From the NCBI GenBank assembly GCA_036245805.1, contig BTRK01000001.1, positions 9,610,001 through 9,674,000 on the forward strand: a stretch of DNA of 64,000 nucleotides, given 5' to 3'. Of the stretch, positions 53,140 to 64,000 are shown one piece after another; the stretch's first letter is position 1; every line of letters begins with the position of its first letter. The DNA is from Pristionchus mayeri (taxonomy: Eukaryota > Nematoda > Chromadorea > Rhabditida > Neodiplogasteridae). The notes under the pieces were generated by a model, which was not told the DNA's origin, ran no database searches, and was given only the letters and a program-made list of their open reading frames with translations. A program made the translations under genes and the position numbers.

Positions 53140-56100
53140 CCCTAAATTTCAGCATTATGGGCGCATTCTCTTCTCTGTTATTTCATTACAAAGCAAAATC
53201 TAGAAAATGTGAGAAAAATGGCAATGTCCCATAAGCATCACAGCTAGAGTTTGCATGAATTGACGCAGCTAAAATGATAGAAGTTTTCTAAATGTGCTAA
53301 TTAACATATTCCCTAAATTTCAGCATTATGGGCGCATTCTCTTCTCTGTTATTTCATTCCAAAGCAAAATCTAGAAAATGTGAAAAAATGGCAATGTCCC
53401 ATAAGCATCACAGCTAGAGTTTGCATGAATTGACGCAGCTAAAATGATAGAAGTTTTCTAAATGTGCTAATTAACATATTCCCTAAATCTCAGCATTATG
53501 GGCGCATTCTCTTCTCTGTTATTTCATTACAAAGCAAAATCTAGAAAATGTGAGAAAAATGGCAATGTCCCATAAGCATCACAGCTAGAGTTTGCATGAA
53601 TTGACGCAGCTAAAATGATAGAAGTTTTCTAAATGTGCTAATTAACATATTCCCTAAATTTCAGCATTATGGGCGCATTCTCTTCTCTGCTATTTCATTC
53701 CAATGCAAAATTAGAAAATTTGAAAAAATGGCAATGTCCCATAAGCATCACAGCTGTAGTTTGCATGAATTCTCGCAACCAAAATGATAGAAGTTTTCTA
53801 AATGTGCTAATTAACATATTCCCTAAATCTCAGCATTATGGGCGCATTCTCTTCTCTGTTATTTCATTACAAAGCAAAATCTAGAAAATGTGAGAAAAAT
53901 GGCAATGTCCCATAAGCATCACAGCTAGAGTTTGCATGAATTGACGCAGCTAAAATGATAGAAGTTTTCTAAATGTGCTAATTAACATATTCCCTAAATC
54001 TCAGCATTATGGGCGCATTCTCTTCTCTGTTATTTCATTACAAAGCAAAATCTAGAAAATGTGAGAAAAATGGCAATGTCCCATAAGCATCACAGCTAGA
54101 GTTTGCATGAATTGACGCAGCTAAAATGATAGAAGTTTTCTAAATGTGCTAATTAACATATTCCCTAAATTTCAGCATTATGGGCGCATTCTCTTCTCTG
54201 TTATTTCATTCCAAAGCAAAATCTAGAAAATGTGAAAAAATGGCAATGTCCCATAAGCATCACAGCTAGAGTTTGCATGAATTGACGCAGCTAAAATGAT
54301 AGAAGTTTTCTAAATGTGCTAATTAACATATTCCCTAAATCTCAGCATTATGGGCGCATTCTCTTCTCTGTTATTTTATTCCAAAGCAAAATCTAGAAAA
54401 TGTGGAAAAATGGCCATGTCCCATAAGCATCACAGCTATAGTTTGCATGAATTGACGCAGCTAAAATGATAGAAGTTTTCTAAATGTGCTAATTAACATA
54501 TTCCCTACATTTCAGCATTATGGGCGCATTCTCTTCTCTGTTATTTCATTCCAAAGCAAAATCTAGAAAATGTGACAAAAATGGCCATGTCCCATAAGCA
54601 TCACAGCTATAGTTTGCATGAATTGACGCAGCTAAAATGATAGAAGTTTTCTAAATGTGCTAATTAACATATTCCCTACATTTCAGCATTATGGGCGCAT
54701 TCTCTTCTCTGTTATTTTATTCCAAAGCAAAATCTAGAAAATGTGGAAAAATGGCAATGTCCCATAAGCATCACAGCTGTAGTTTGCATGAATTGACGCA
54801 ACTAAAATTATAGGTTTTCTAAATGTGCTAATTAACATATTCCCTAAATTTCAGCATTATGGGCGCATTCTCTAGTCTGTTATTTCATTCCAATGCAAAA
54901 TCTAGAAAATTTGAAAAAATGGCAATGTCCCATAAGCATCACAGCTGTAGTTTGCATGAATTCTCGCAACCAAAATGATAGAAGTTTTCTAAATGTGCTA
55001 ATTAACATATTCCCTACATTTCAGCATTATGGGCGCATTCTCTTCTCTGTTATTTTATTCCAAAGCAAAATCTAGAAAATGTGGAAAAATGGCAATGTCC
55101 CATAAGCATCACAGCTGTAGTTTGCATGAATTGACGCAACTAAAATTATAGGTTTTCTAAATGTGCTAATTAACATATTCCCTAAATTTCAGCATTATGG
55201 GCGCATTCTCTAGTCTGTTATTTCATTCCAATGCAAAATCTAGAAAATTTGAAAAAATGGCAATGTCCCATAAGCATCACAGCTGTAGTTTGCATGAATT
55301 CTCGCAACCAAAATGATAGAAGTTTTCTAAATGTGCTAATTAACATATTCCCTAAATTTCAGCATTATGGGCGCATTCTCTTCTCTGTTATTTCATTACA
55401 AAGCAAAATCTAGAAAATGTGAGAAAAATGGCAATGTCCCATAAGCATCACAGCTAGAGTTTGCATGAATTGACGCAGCTAAAATGATAGAAGTTTTCTA
55501 AATGTGCTAATTAACATATTCCCTAAATTTCAGCATTATGGGCGCATTCTCTTCTCTGTTATTTCATTCCAAAGCAAAATCTAGAAAATGTGAAAAAATG
55601 GCAATGTCCCATAAGCATCACAGCTAGAGTTTGCATGAATTGACGCAGCTAAAATGATAGAAGTTTTCTAAATGTGCTAATTAACATATTCCCTAAATCT
55701 CAGCATTATGGGCGCATTCTCTTCTCTGTTATTTCATTACAAAGCAAAATCTAGAAAATGTGAGAAAAATGGCAATGTCCCATAAGCATCACAGCTAGAG
55801 TTTGCATGAATTGACGCAGCTAAAATGATAGAAGTTTTCTAAATGTGCTAATTAACATATTCCCTAAATTTCAGCATTATGGGCGCATTCTCTTCTCTGC
55901 TATTTCATTCCAATGCAAAATTAGAAAATTTGAAAAAATGGCAATGTCCCATAAGCATCACAGCTGTAGTTTGCATGAATTCTCGCAACCAAAATGATAG
56001 AAGTTTTCTAAATGTGCTAATTAACATATTCCCTAAATCTCAGCATTATGGGCGCATTCTCTTCTCTGTTATTTCATTACAAAGCAAAATCTAGAAAATG

Positions 56101-57940
56101 TGAGAAAAATGGCAATGTCCCATAAGCATCACAGCTAGAGTTTGCATGAATTGACGCAGCTAAAATGATAGAAGTTTTCTAAATGTGCTAATTAACATAT
56201 TCCCTAAATCTCAGCATTATGGGCGCATTCTCTTCTCTGTTATTTCATTACAAAGCAAAATCTAGAAAATGTGAGAAAAATGGCAATGTCCCATAAGCAT
56301 CACAGCTAGAGTTTGCATGAATTGACGCAGCTAAAATGATAGAAGTTTTCTAAATGTGCTAATTAACATATTCCCTAAATTTCAGCATTATGGGCGCATT
56401 CTCTTCTCTGTTATTTCATTCCAAAGCAAAATCTAGAAAATGTGAAAAAATGGCAATGTCCCATAAGCATCACAGCTAGAGTTTGCATGAATTGACGCAG
56501 CTAAAATGATAGAAGTTTTCTAAATGTGCTAATTAACATATTCCCTAAATCTCAGCATTATGGGCGCATTCTCTTCTCTGTTATTTTATTCCAAAGCAAA
56601 ATCTAGAAAATGTGGAAAAATGGCCATGTCCCATAAGCATCACAGCTATAGTTTGCATGAATTGACGCAGCTAAAATGATAGAAGTTTTCTAAATGTGCT
56701 AATTAACATATTCCCTACATTTCAGCATTATGGGCGCATTCTCTTCTCTGTTATTTCATTCCAAAGCAAAATCTAGAAAATGTGACAAAAATGGCCATGT
56801 CCCATAAGCATCACAGCTATAGTTTGCATGAATTGACGCAGCTAAAATGATAGAAGTTTTCTAAATGTGCTAATTAACATATTCCCTACATTTCAGCATT
56901 ATGGGCGCATTCTCTTCTCTGTTATTTTATTCCAAAGCAAAATCTAGAAAATGTGGAAAAATGGCAATGTCCCATAAGCATCACAGCTGTAGTTTGCATG
57001 AATTGACGCAACTAAAATTATAGGTTTTCTAAATGTGCTAATTAACATATTCCCTAAATTTCAGCATTATGGGCGCATTCTCTAGTCTGTTATTTCATTC
57101 CAATGCAAAATCTAGAAAATTTGAAAAAATGGCAATGTCCCATAAGCATCACAGCTGTAGTTTGCATGAATTCTCGCAACCAAAATGATAGAAGTTTTCT
57201 AAATGTGCTAATTAACATATTCCCTACATTTCAGCATTATGGGCGCATTCTCTTCTCTGTTATTTTATTCCAAAGCAAAATCTAGAAAATGTGGAAAAAT
57301 GGCAATGTCCCATAAGCATCACAGCTGTAGTTTGCATGAATTGACGCAACTAAAATTATAGGTTTTCTAAATGTGCTAATTAACATATTCCCTAAATTTC
57401 AGCATTATGGGCGCATTCTCTAGTCTGTTATTTCATTCCAATGCAAAATCTAGAAAATTTGAAAAAATGGCAATGTCCCATAAGCATCACAGCTGTAGTT
57501 TGCATGAATTCTCGCAACCAAAATGATAGAAGTTTTCTAAATGTGCTAATTAACATATTCCCTAAATTTCAGCATTATGGGCGCATTCTCTTCTCTGTTA
57601 TTTCATTACAAAGCAAAATCTAGAAAATGTGAGAAAAATGGCAATGTCCCATAAGCATCACAGCTAGAGTTTGCATGAATTGACGCAGCTAAAATGATAG
57701 AAGTTTTCTAAATGTGCTAATTAACATATTCCCTAAATTTCAGCATTATGGGCGCATTCTCTTCTCTGTTATTTCATTCCAAAGCAAAATCTAGAAAATG
57801 TGAAAAAATGGCAATGTCCCATAAGCATCACAGCTAGAGTTTGCATGAATTGACGCAGCTAAAATGATAGAAGTTTTCTAAATGTGCTAATTAACATATT
57901 CCCTAAATCTCAGCATTATGGGCGCATTCTCTTCTCTGTT
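53140..57940 (+). repeat. Higher-order repeat: 13-mer of 2210 bp, about 2.2 tandem copies
   Basis: Landmarks at 53171, 53669, 54893 and 55231 recur at 55381, 55879, 57103 and 57441, all at 2210 bp. The set of rare variants (cattacaaag, gtgagaaaaatgg, ctaaatctcag, ctacatttcag, gtgacaaaaatgg, attataggtttt) is repeated in the same order. The left edge is set by taacattttccc at about 53133 versus taacatattccc in the second copy. The right edge is at about 57940, where cattac changes to ttattcc. Confidence 0.88.
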
Positions 57941-59099
57941 ATTTTATTCCAAAGCAAAATCTAGAAAATGTGGAAAAATGGCAATGTCCCATAAGCATCA
58001 CAGCTGTAGTTTGCATGAATTCTCGCAACCAAAATGATAGAAGTTTTCAAAATGTGCTAATTAACATATTCCCTAAATTTCAGCATTATGGGCGCATTCT
58101 CTTCTCTGTTATTTCATTCCAATGCAAAATCTAGAAAATTTGAAAAAATGGCAATGTCCCATAAGCATCACAGCTGTAGTTTGCATGAATTCTCGCAACC
58201 AAAATGATAGAAGTTTTCTAAATGTGCTAATTAACATATTCCCTAAATTTCAGCATTATGGGCGCATTCTCTTCTCTGTTATTTCATTACAAAGCAAAAT
58301 CTAGAAAATGTGAGAAAAATGGCAATGTCCCATAAGCATCACAGCTAGAGTTTGCATGAATTGACGCAGCTAAAATGATAGAAGTTTTCTAAATGTGCTA
58401 ATTAACATATTCCCTAAATTTCAGCATTATGGGCGCATTCTCTTCTCTGTTATTTCATTCCAAAGCAAAATCTAGAAAATGTGAAAAAAATGGCAATGTC
58501 CCATAAGCATCACAGCTGTAGTTTGCATGAATTGACGCAAATAAAATGATAGAAGTTTTCTAAATTGCTAATTAACATATTCCCTAAATTTCAGCAGTAT
58601 GGGCGCATTCTCTTCTCTGTTATTTCATTCCAAAGCAAAATCTAGAAAATGTGAAAAAATGGCAATGTCCCATAAGCATCACAGCTGTAGTTTGCATGAA
58701 TTCTCGCAACTAAAATTATAGAAGTTTTCTAAATGTGCTAATTAACATATTCCCTAAATTTCAGCATTATGGGCGCATTCTCTTCTCTGTTATTTCATTC
58801 CAAAGCAAAATCTAGAAAATGTGAAAAAATGGCAATGTCCCATAAGCATCACAGCTGTAGTTTGCATGAATTGACGCAAATAAAATGATAGAAGTTTTCT
58901 AAATGTGCTAATTAACATATTCCCTAAATTTCAGCATTATGGGCGCATTCTCTTCTCTGTTATTTCATTCCAAAGCAAAATCTAGAAAATGTGAAAAAAT
59001 GGCAATGTCCCATAAGCATCACAACTGTAGTTTGCATGAATTGACGCAGCTAAAATGATAGAAGTTTTCTAAATGTGCTAATTAACATATTCCCAAAAT

Positions 59100-60810
59100 T
59101 TCAGCATTATGGGCGCATTCTCTTCTCTGTTATTTCATTCCAAAGCAAAATCTAGAAAATGTGAAAAAATGGCAATGTCCCATAAGCATCACAGCTGTAG
59201 TTTGCATGAATTCTCGCAACTAAAATTATAGAAGTTTTCTAAATGTGCTAATTAACATATTCCCTAAATTTCAGCATTATGGGCGCATTCTCTTCTCTGT
59301 TATTTCATTCCAAAGCAAAATCTAGAAAATGTGAAAAAATGGCAATGTCCCATAAGCATCACAGCTGTAGTTTGCATGAATTGACGCAAATAAAATGATA
59401 GAAGTTTTCTAAATGTGCTAATTAACATATTCCCTAAATTTCAGCATTATGGGCGCATTCTCTTCTCTGTTATTTCATTCCAAAGCAAAATCTAGAAAAT
59501 GTGAAAAAATGGCAATGTCCCATAAGCATCACAGCTGTAGTTTGCATGAATTGACGCAAATAAAATGATAGAAGTTTTCTAAATGTGCTAATTAACATAT
59601 TCCCTAAATTTCAGCATTATGGGCGCATTCTCTTCTCTGTTATTTCATTCCAAAGCAAAATCTAGAAAATGTGAAAAAATGGCAATGTCCCATAAGCATC
59701 ACAGCTGTAGTTTGCATGAATTGACGCAACTAAAATTATAGAAGTTTTCTAAATGTGCTAATTAACATATTCCCTAAATTTCAGCATTATGGGCGCATTC
59801 TCTAGTCTGTTATTTCGTTCCAAAGCAAAATCTAGAAAATGTGAAAAAATGGCAATGTCCCATAAGCATCACAACTGTAGTTTGCATGAATTGACGCAAC
59901 TAAAATTATAGAAGTTTTCTAAATGTGCTAATTAACATATTCCCTAAATTTCAGCATTATGGGCGCATTCTCTAGTCTGTTATTTCGTTCCAAAGCAAAA
60001 TCTAGAAAATGTGAAAAAATGGAAATGTCCCATAAGCATCACAGCTGTAGTTTGCATGAATTGACGCAGCTAAAATGATAGAAGTTTTCTAAATGTGCTA
60101 ATTAACATATTCCCTAAATTTCAGCATTATGGGCGCATTCTCTTCTCTGTTATTTCATTCCAAAGCAAAATCTAGAAAATGTGAAAAAATGGCAATGTCC
60201 CATAAGCATCACAGCTGTAGTTTGCATGAATTCTCGCAACTAAAATTATAGAAGTTTTCTAAATGTGCTAATTAACATATTCCCTAAATTTCAGCATTAT
60301 GGGCGCATTCTCTTCTCTGTTATTTCATTCCAAAGCAAAATCTAGAAAATGTGAAAAAATGGCAATGTCCCATAAGCATCACAGCTGTAGTTTGCATGAA
60401 TTGACGCAAATAAAATGATAGAAGTTTTCTAAATGTGCTAATTAACATATTCCCTAAATTTCAGCATTATGGGCGCATTCTCTTCTCTGTTATTTCATTC
60501 CAAAGCAAAATCTAGAAAATGTGAAAAAATGGCAATGTCCCATAAGCATCACAGCTGTAGTTTGCATGAATTGACGCAAATAAAATGATAGAAGTTTTCT
60601 AAATGTGCTAATTAACATATTCCCTAAATTTCAGCATTATGGGCGCATTCTCTTCTCTGTTATTTCATTCCAAAGCAAAATCTAGAAAATGTGAAAAAAT
60701 GGCAATGTCCCATAAGCATCACAGCTGTAGTTTGCATGAATTGACGCAACTAAAATTAGAGAAGTTTTCTAAATGTGCTAATTAACATATTCCCTAAATT
60801 TCAGCATTAT
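59100..60810 (+). repeat. Higher-order repeat: hexamer of 1020 bp
   Basis: The monomers here are almost all exactly 170 bp, and the order of variants at about 59.10-59.79 kb recurs 1020 bp later. The ctcgcaactaaaattatag unit lies at about 59214 and 60234. One base differs near 59.73/60.75 kb (attatag versus attagag). The match ends at ctagtctg versus cttctctg (about 59.79/60.81 kb). Confidence 0.78.
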
Positions 60811-63180
60811 GGGCGCATTCTCTTCTCTGTTATTTCATTCCAAAGCAAAATCTAGAAAATGTGAAAAAATGGCAATGTCCCATAAGCATCACAGCTAGAG
60901 TTTGCATGAATTGACGCAACTAAAATTATAGAAGTTTTCTAAATGTGCTAATTAACATATTCCCTAAATTTCAGCATTATGGGCGCATTCTCTTCTCTGT
61001 TATTTCATTCCAAAGCAAAATCTAAAAAAAGGGAAAAAATGGCAATGTCCCATAAGCATCACAGCTGTAGTTTGCATGAATTGACGCAACTAAAATTATA
61101 GAAGTTTTCTAAATGTGTTAATTAACATATTCCCTAAATTTCAGCATTATGGGCGCATTCTCTTCTCTGTTATTTCATTCCAAAGCAAAATCTAGAAAAT
61201 GTGAAAAAATGGCAATGTCCCATAAGCATCACAACTGTAGTTTGCATGAATTGACGCAGCTAAAATGATAGAAGTTTTCTAAATGTGCTAATTAACATAT
61301 TCCCAAAATTTCAGCATTATGGGCGCATTCTCTTCTCTGTTATTTCATTCCAAAGCAAAATCTAGAAAATGTGGAAAAATGGCAATGTCCCATAAGCATC
61401 ACAGCTGTAGTTTGCATGAATTGACGCAAATAAAATGATAGAAGTTTTCTAAATTGCTAATTAACATATTCCCTAAATTTCAGCAGTATGGGCGCATTCT
61501 CTTCTCTGTTATTTCATTCCAAAGCAAAATCTAGAAAATGTGAAAAAATGGCAATGTCCCATAAGCATCACAACTGTAGTTTGCATGAATTGACGCAGCT
61601 AAAATGATAGAAGTTTTCTAAATGTGCTAATTAACATATTCCCTAAATTTCAGCAGTATGGGCGCATTCTCTTCTCTGTTATTTCATTCCAAAGCAAAAT
61701 CTAGAAAATGTGGAAAAATGGCAATGTCCCATAAGCATCACAGCTGTAGTTTGCATGAATTGACGCAAATAAAATGATAGAAGTTTTCTAAATTGCTAAT
61801 TAACATATTCCCTAAATTTCAGCAGTATGGGCGCATTCTCTTCTCTGTTATTTCATTCCAAAGCAAAATCTAGAAAATGTGAAAAAATGGCAATTTCCCA
61901 TAAGCATCACAACTGTAGTTTGCATGAATTGACGCAGCTAAAATGATAGAAGTTTTCTAAATGTGCTAATTAACATATTCCCTAAATTTCAGCAGTATGG
62001 GCGCATTCTCTTCTCTGTTATTTCATTCCAAAGCAAAATCTAGAAAATGTGAAAAAATGGCAATGTCCCATAAGCATCACAACTGTAGTTTGCATGAATT
62101 GACGCAGCTAAAATGATAGAAGTTTTCTAAATGTGCTAATTAACATATTCCCTAAATTTCAGCATTATGGGCGCATTCTCTTCTCTGTTATTTTATTCCA
62201 AAGCAAAATCTAGAAAATGTGGAAAAATGGCAATGTCCCATAAGCATCACAGCTGTAGTTTGTATGAATTGACGCAGCTAAAATGATAGAAGTTTTCTAA
62301 ATGTGCTAATTAACATATTCCCTAAATTTCAGCAGTATGGGCGCATTCTCTTCTCTGTTATTTCATTCCAAAGCAAAATCTAGAAAATGTGAAAAAATGG
62401 CAATGTCCCATAAGCATCACAACTGTAGTTTGCATGAATTGACGCAGCTAAAATGATAGAAGTTTTCTAAATGTGCTAATTAACATATTCCCTAAATTTC
62501 AGCATTATGGGCGCATTCTCTTCTCTGTTATTTTATTCCAAAGCAAAATCTAGAAAATGTGGAAAAATGGCAATGTCCCATAAGCATCACAGCTGTAGTT
62601 TGCATGAATTGACGCAAATAAAATGATAGAAGTTTTCTAAATTGCTAATTAACATATTCCCTAAATTTCAGCATTATGAGCGCATTCTCTTCTCTGTTAT
62701 TTCATTCCAAAGCAAAATCTAGAAAATGTGGAAAAATGGCAATGTCCCATAAGCATCACAGCTGTAGTTTGCATGAATTGACGCAAATAAAATGATAGAA
62801 GTTTTCTAAATTGCTAATTAACATATTCCCTAAATTTCAGCAGTATGGGCGCATTCTCTTCTCTGTTATTTCATTCCAAAGCAAAATCTAGAAAATGTGA
62901 AAAAATGGCAATGTCCCATAAGCATCACAACTGTAGTTTGCATGAATTGACGCAGCTAAAATGATAGAAGTTTTCTAAATGTGCTAATTAACATATTCCC
63001 AAAATTTCAGCATTATGGGCGCATTCTCTTCTCTGTTATTTCATTCCAAAGCAAAATCTAGAAAATGTGGAAAAATGGCAATGTCCCATAAGCATCACAG
63101 CTGTAGTTTGCATGAATTGACGCAAATAAAATGATAGAAGTTTTCTAAATTGCTAATTAACATATTCCCTAAATTTCAGC

Positions 63181-64000
63181 AGTATGGGCGCATTCTCTTC
63201 TCTGTTATTTCATTCCAAAGCAAAATCTAGAAAATGTGAAAAAATGGCAATGTCCCATAAGCATCACAACTGTAGTTTGCATGAATTGACGCAGCTAAAA
63301 TGATAGAAGTTTTCTAAATGTGCTAATTAACATATTCCCTAAATTTCAGCAGTATGGGCGCATTCTCTTCTCTGTTATTTCATTCCAAAGCAAAATCTAG
63401 AAAATGTGAAAAAATGGCAATGTCCCATAAGCATCACAACTGTAGTTTGCATGAATTGACGCAGCTAAAATGATAGAAGTTTTCTAAATGTGCTAATTAA
63501 CATATTCCCTAAATTTCAGCAGTATGGGCGCATTCTCTTCTCTGTTATTTCATTCCAAAGCAAAATCTAGAAAATGTGAAAAAATGGCAATGTCCCATAA
63601 GCATCACAACTGTAGTTTGCATGAATTGACGCAGCTAAAATGATAGAAGTTTTCTAAATGTGCTAATTAACATATTCCCTAAATTTCAGCAGTATGGGCG
63701 CATTCTCTTCTCTGTTATTTCATTCCAAAGCAAAATCTAGAAAATGTGAAAAAATGGCAATGTCCCATAAGCATCACAACTGTAGTTTGCATGAATTGAC
63801 GCAGCTAAAATGATAGAAGTTTTCTAAATGTGCTAATTAACATATTCCCTAAATTTCAGCAGTATGGGCGCATTCTCTTCTCTGTTATTTCATTCCAAAG
63901 CAAAATCTAGAAAATGTGAAAAAATGGCAATGTCCCATAAGCATCACAACTGTAGTTTGCATGAATTGACGCAGCTAAAATGATAGAAGTTTTCTAAATG
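63181..64000 (+). repeat. Homogeneous run of indistinguishable 170-bp monomers at the window edge
   Basis: The word agtatgggcg starts at 63181, 63351, 63521, 63691 and 63861, always 170 bp apart. All intervening variable sites read the same way (attccaaag, gtgaaaaaatgg, aactgtag, gacgcagct, aaatgtgct). I find no difference between these units by eye. The run continues beyond the window. It looks like the most recently amplified part. Confidence 0.85.

Larger units (their letters stand above)
2351..64000 (+). repeat. Tandem satellite array, right part (about 363 monomers of about 170 bp)
   Basis: The array is continuous and head-to-tail, with no inversion and no second insertion, and it continues past the window end. 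A typical monomer is 170 bp with 58 G+C. Length varies by small changes: attccaaag or attcaaag, five to seven A before tgg, aaatgtgcta or aaattgcta, and a 6-bp duplication (ctatag) in one subfamily. Most units keep the XbaI word tctaga; many keep gaattc where the unit reads gaattctcgcaac rather than gaattgacgca. There are no genes: ORFs never exceed about 78 codons and follow the repeat. The length is close to nucleosome spacing and to centromeric satellites of other animals, but centromere function is not shown. Confidence 0.97.

Noticed and set aside
2351..64000. CRISPR array
   Set aside because: Units of about 170 bp abut each other with no unique spacers, there are no cas genes, and the sequence is eukaryotic in character.
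1..64000. CENP-B box or other known centromere protein motif
   Set aside because: I could not find the CENP-B box core (ttcg...a..cggg) in the monomer; the CpG-containing words gggcgcat, gacgca and ctcgca do not fit it.
1..64000. Ribosomal, tRNA or snRNA genes
   Set aside because: Nothing resembling conserved rRNA or tRNA sequence was seen; all bases outside the insertion belong to the satellite monomer.

Overview
The window is almost entirely one tandem satellite DNA array. A monomer of about 170 bp (mostly 169-171 bp, roughly 34% G+C for a typical unit) is repeated head to tail, always in the same orientation, about 370 times, and it runs off both ends of the window. I see no host gene, RNA gene, operon or CRISPR array. 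The sequence is eukaryotic. The inserted retroelement and the monomer size suggest an animal, most likely an invertebrate, but the species cannot be named from this window.

The only interruption is a 1.3-kb insertion at about 1055-2350. It is a 5'-truncated non-LTR retrotransposon on the minus strand. It keeps an open reverse-transcriptase reading frame (palm motifs A, B and C plus thumb and C-terminal region), a short 3' UTR and a 7-bp microsatellite tail. It sits cleanly inside one monomer: satellite phase resumes on the other side with only a 2-bp overlap (tc). Its 5' junction is unusual, because it carries a 19-bp inverted copy of the element's own interior followed by a short satellite-like filler.

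The rest (1-1054 and 2351-64000) is satellite with layered higher-order structure. Rare shared variants reveal: segmental copies at offsets of about 6.6-6.8 kb and 9.34 kb in the first 19 kb; a 7-mer repeat (1189 bp) at 8.6-10.7 kb; two separate 13-mer duplications (2209 bp near 23-27 kb, 2210 bp at 53-58 kb); a 339-bp dimer at 51.1-52.4 kb; copies at 8.2-8.5 kb offset joining 34-36 kb to 42-44 kb; copies at 2.56-2.73 kb offset in 45.6-50.3 kb; a hexamer (1020 bp) at 59-61 kb; and a run of indistinguishable monomers at the right end.

Monomer subfamilies occupy territories (about 0-26, 28-49 and 51-58 kb), as expected for repeated unequal exchange. The short ORFs of 60-78 codons across the array are by-products of the monomer sequence, not genes. 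No undescribed functional system is evident. The most informative items are the retroelement 5' junction and the higher-order satellite architecture.
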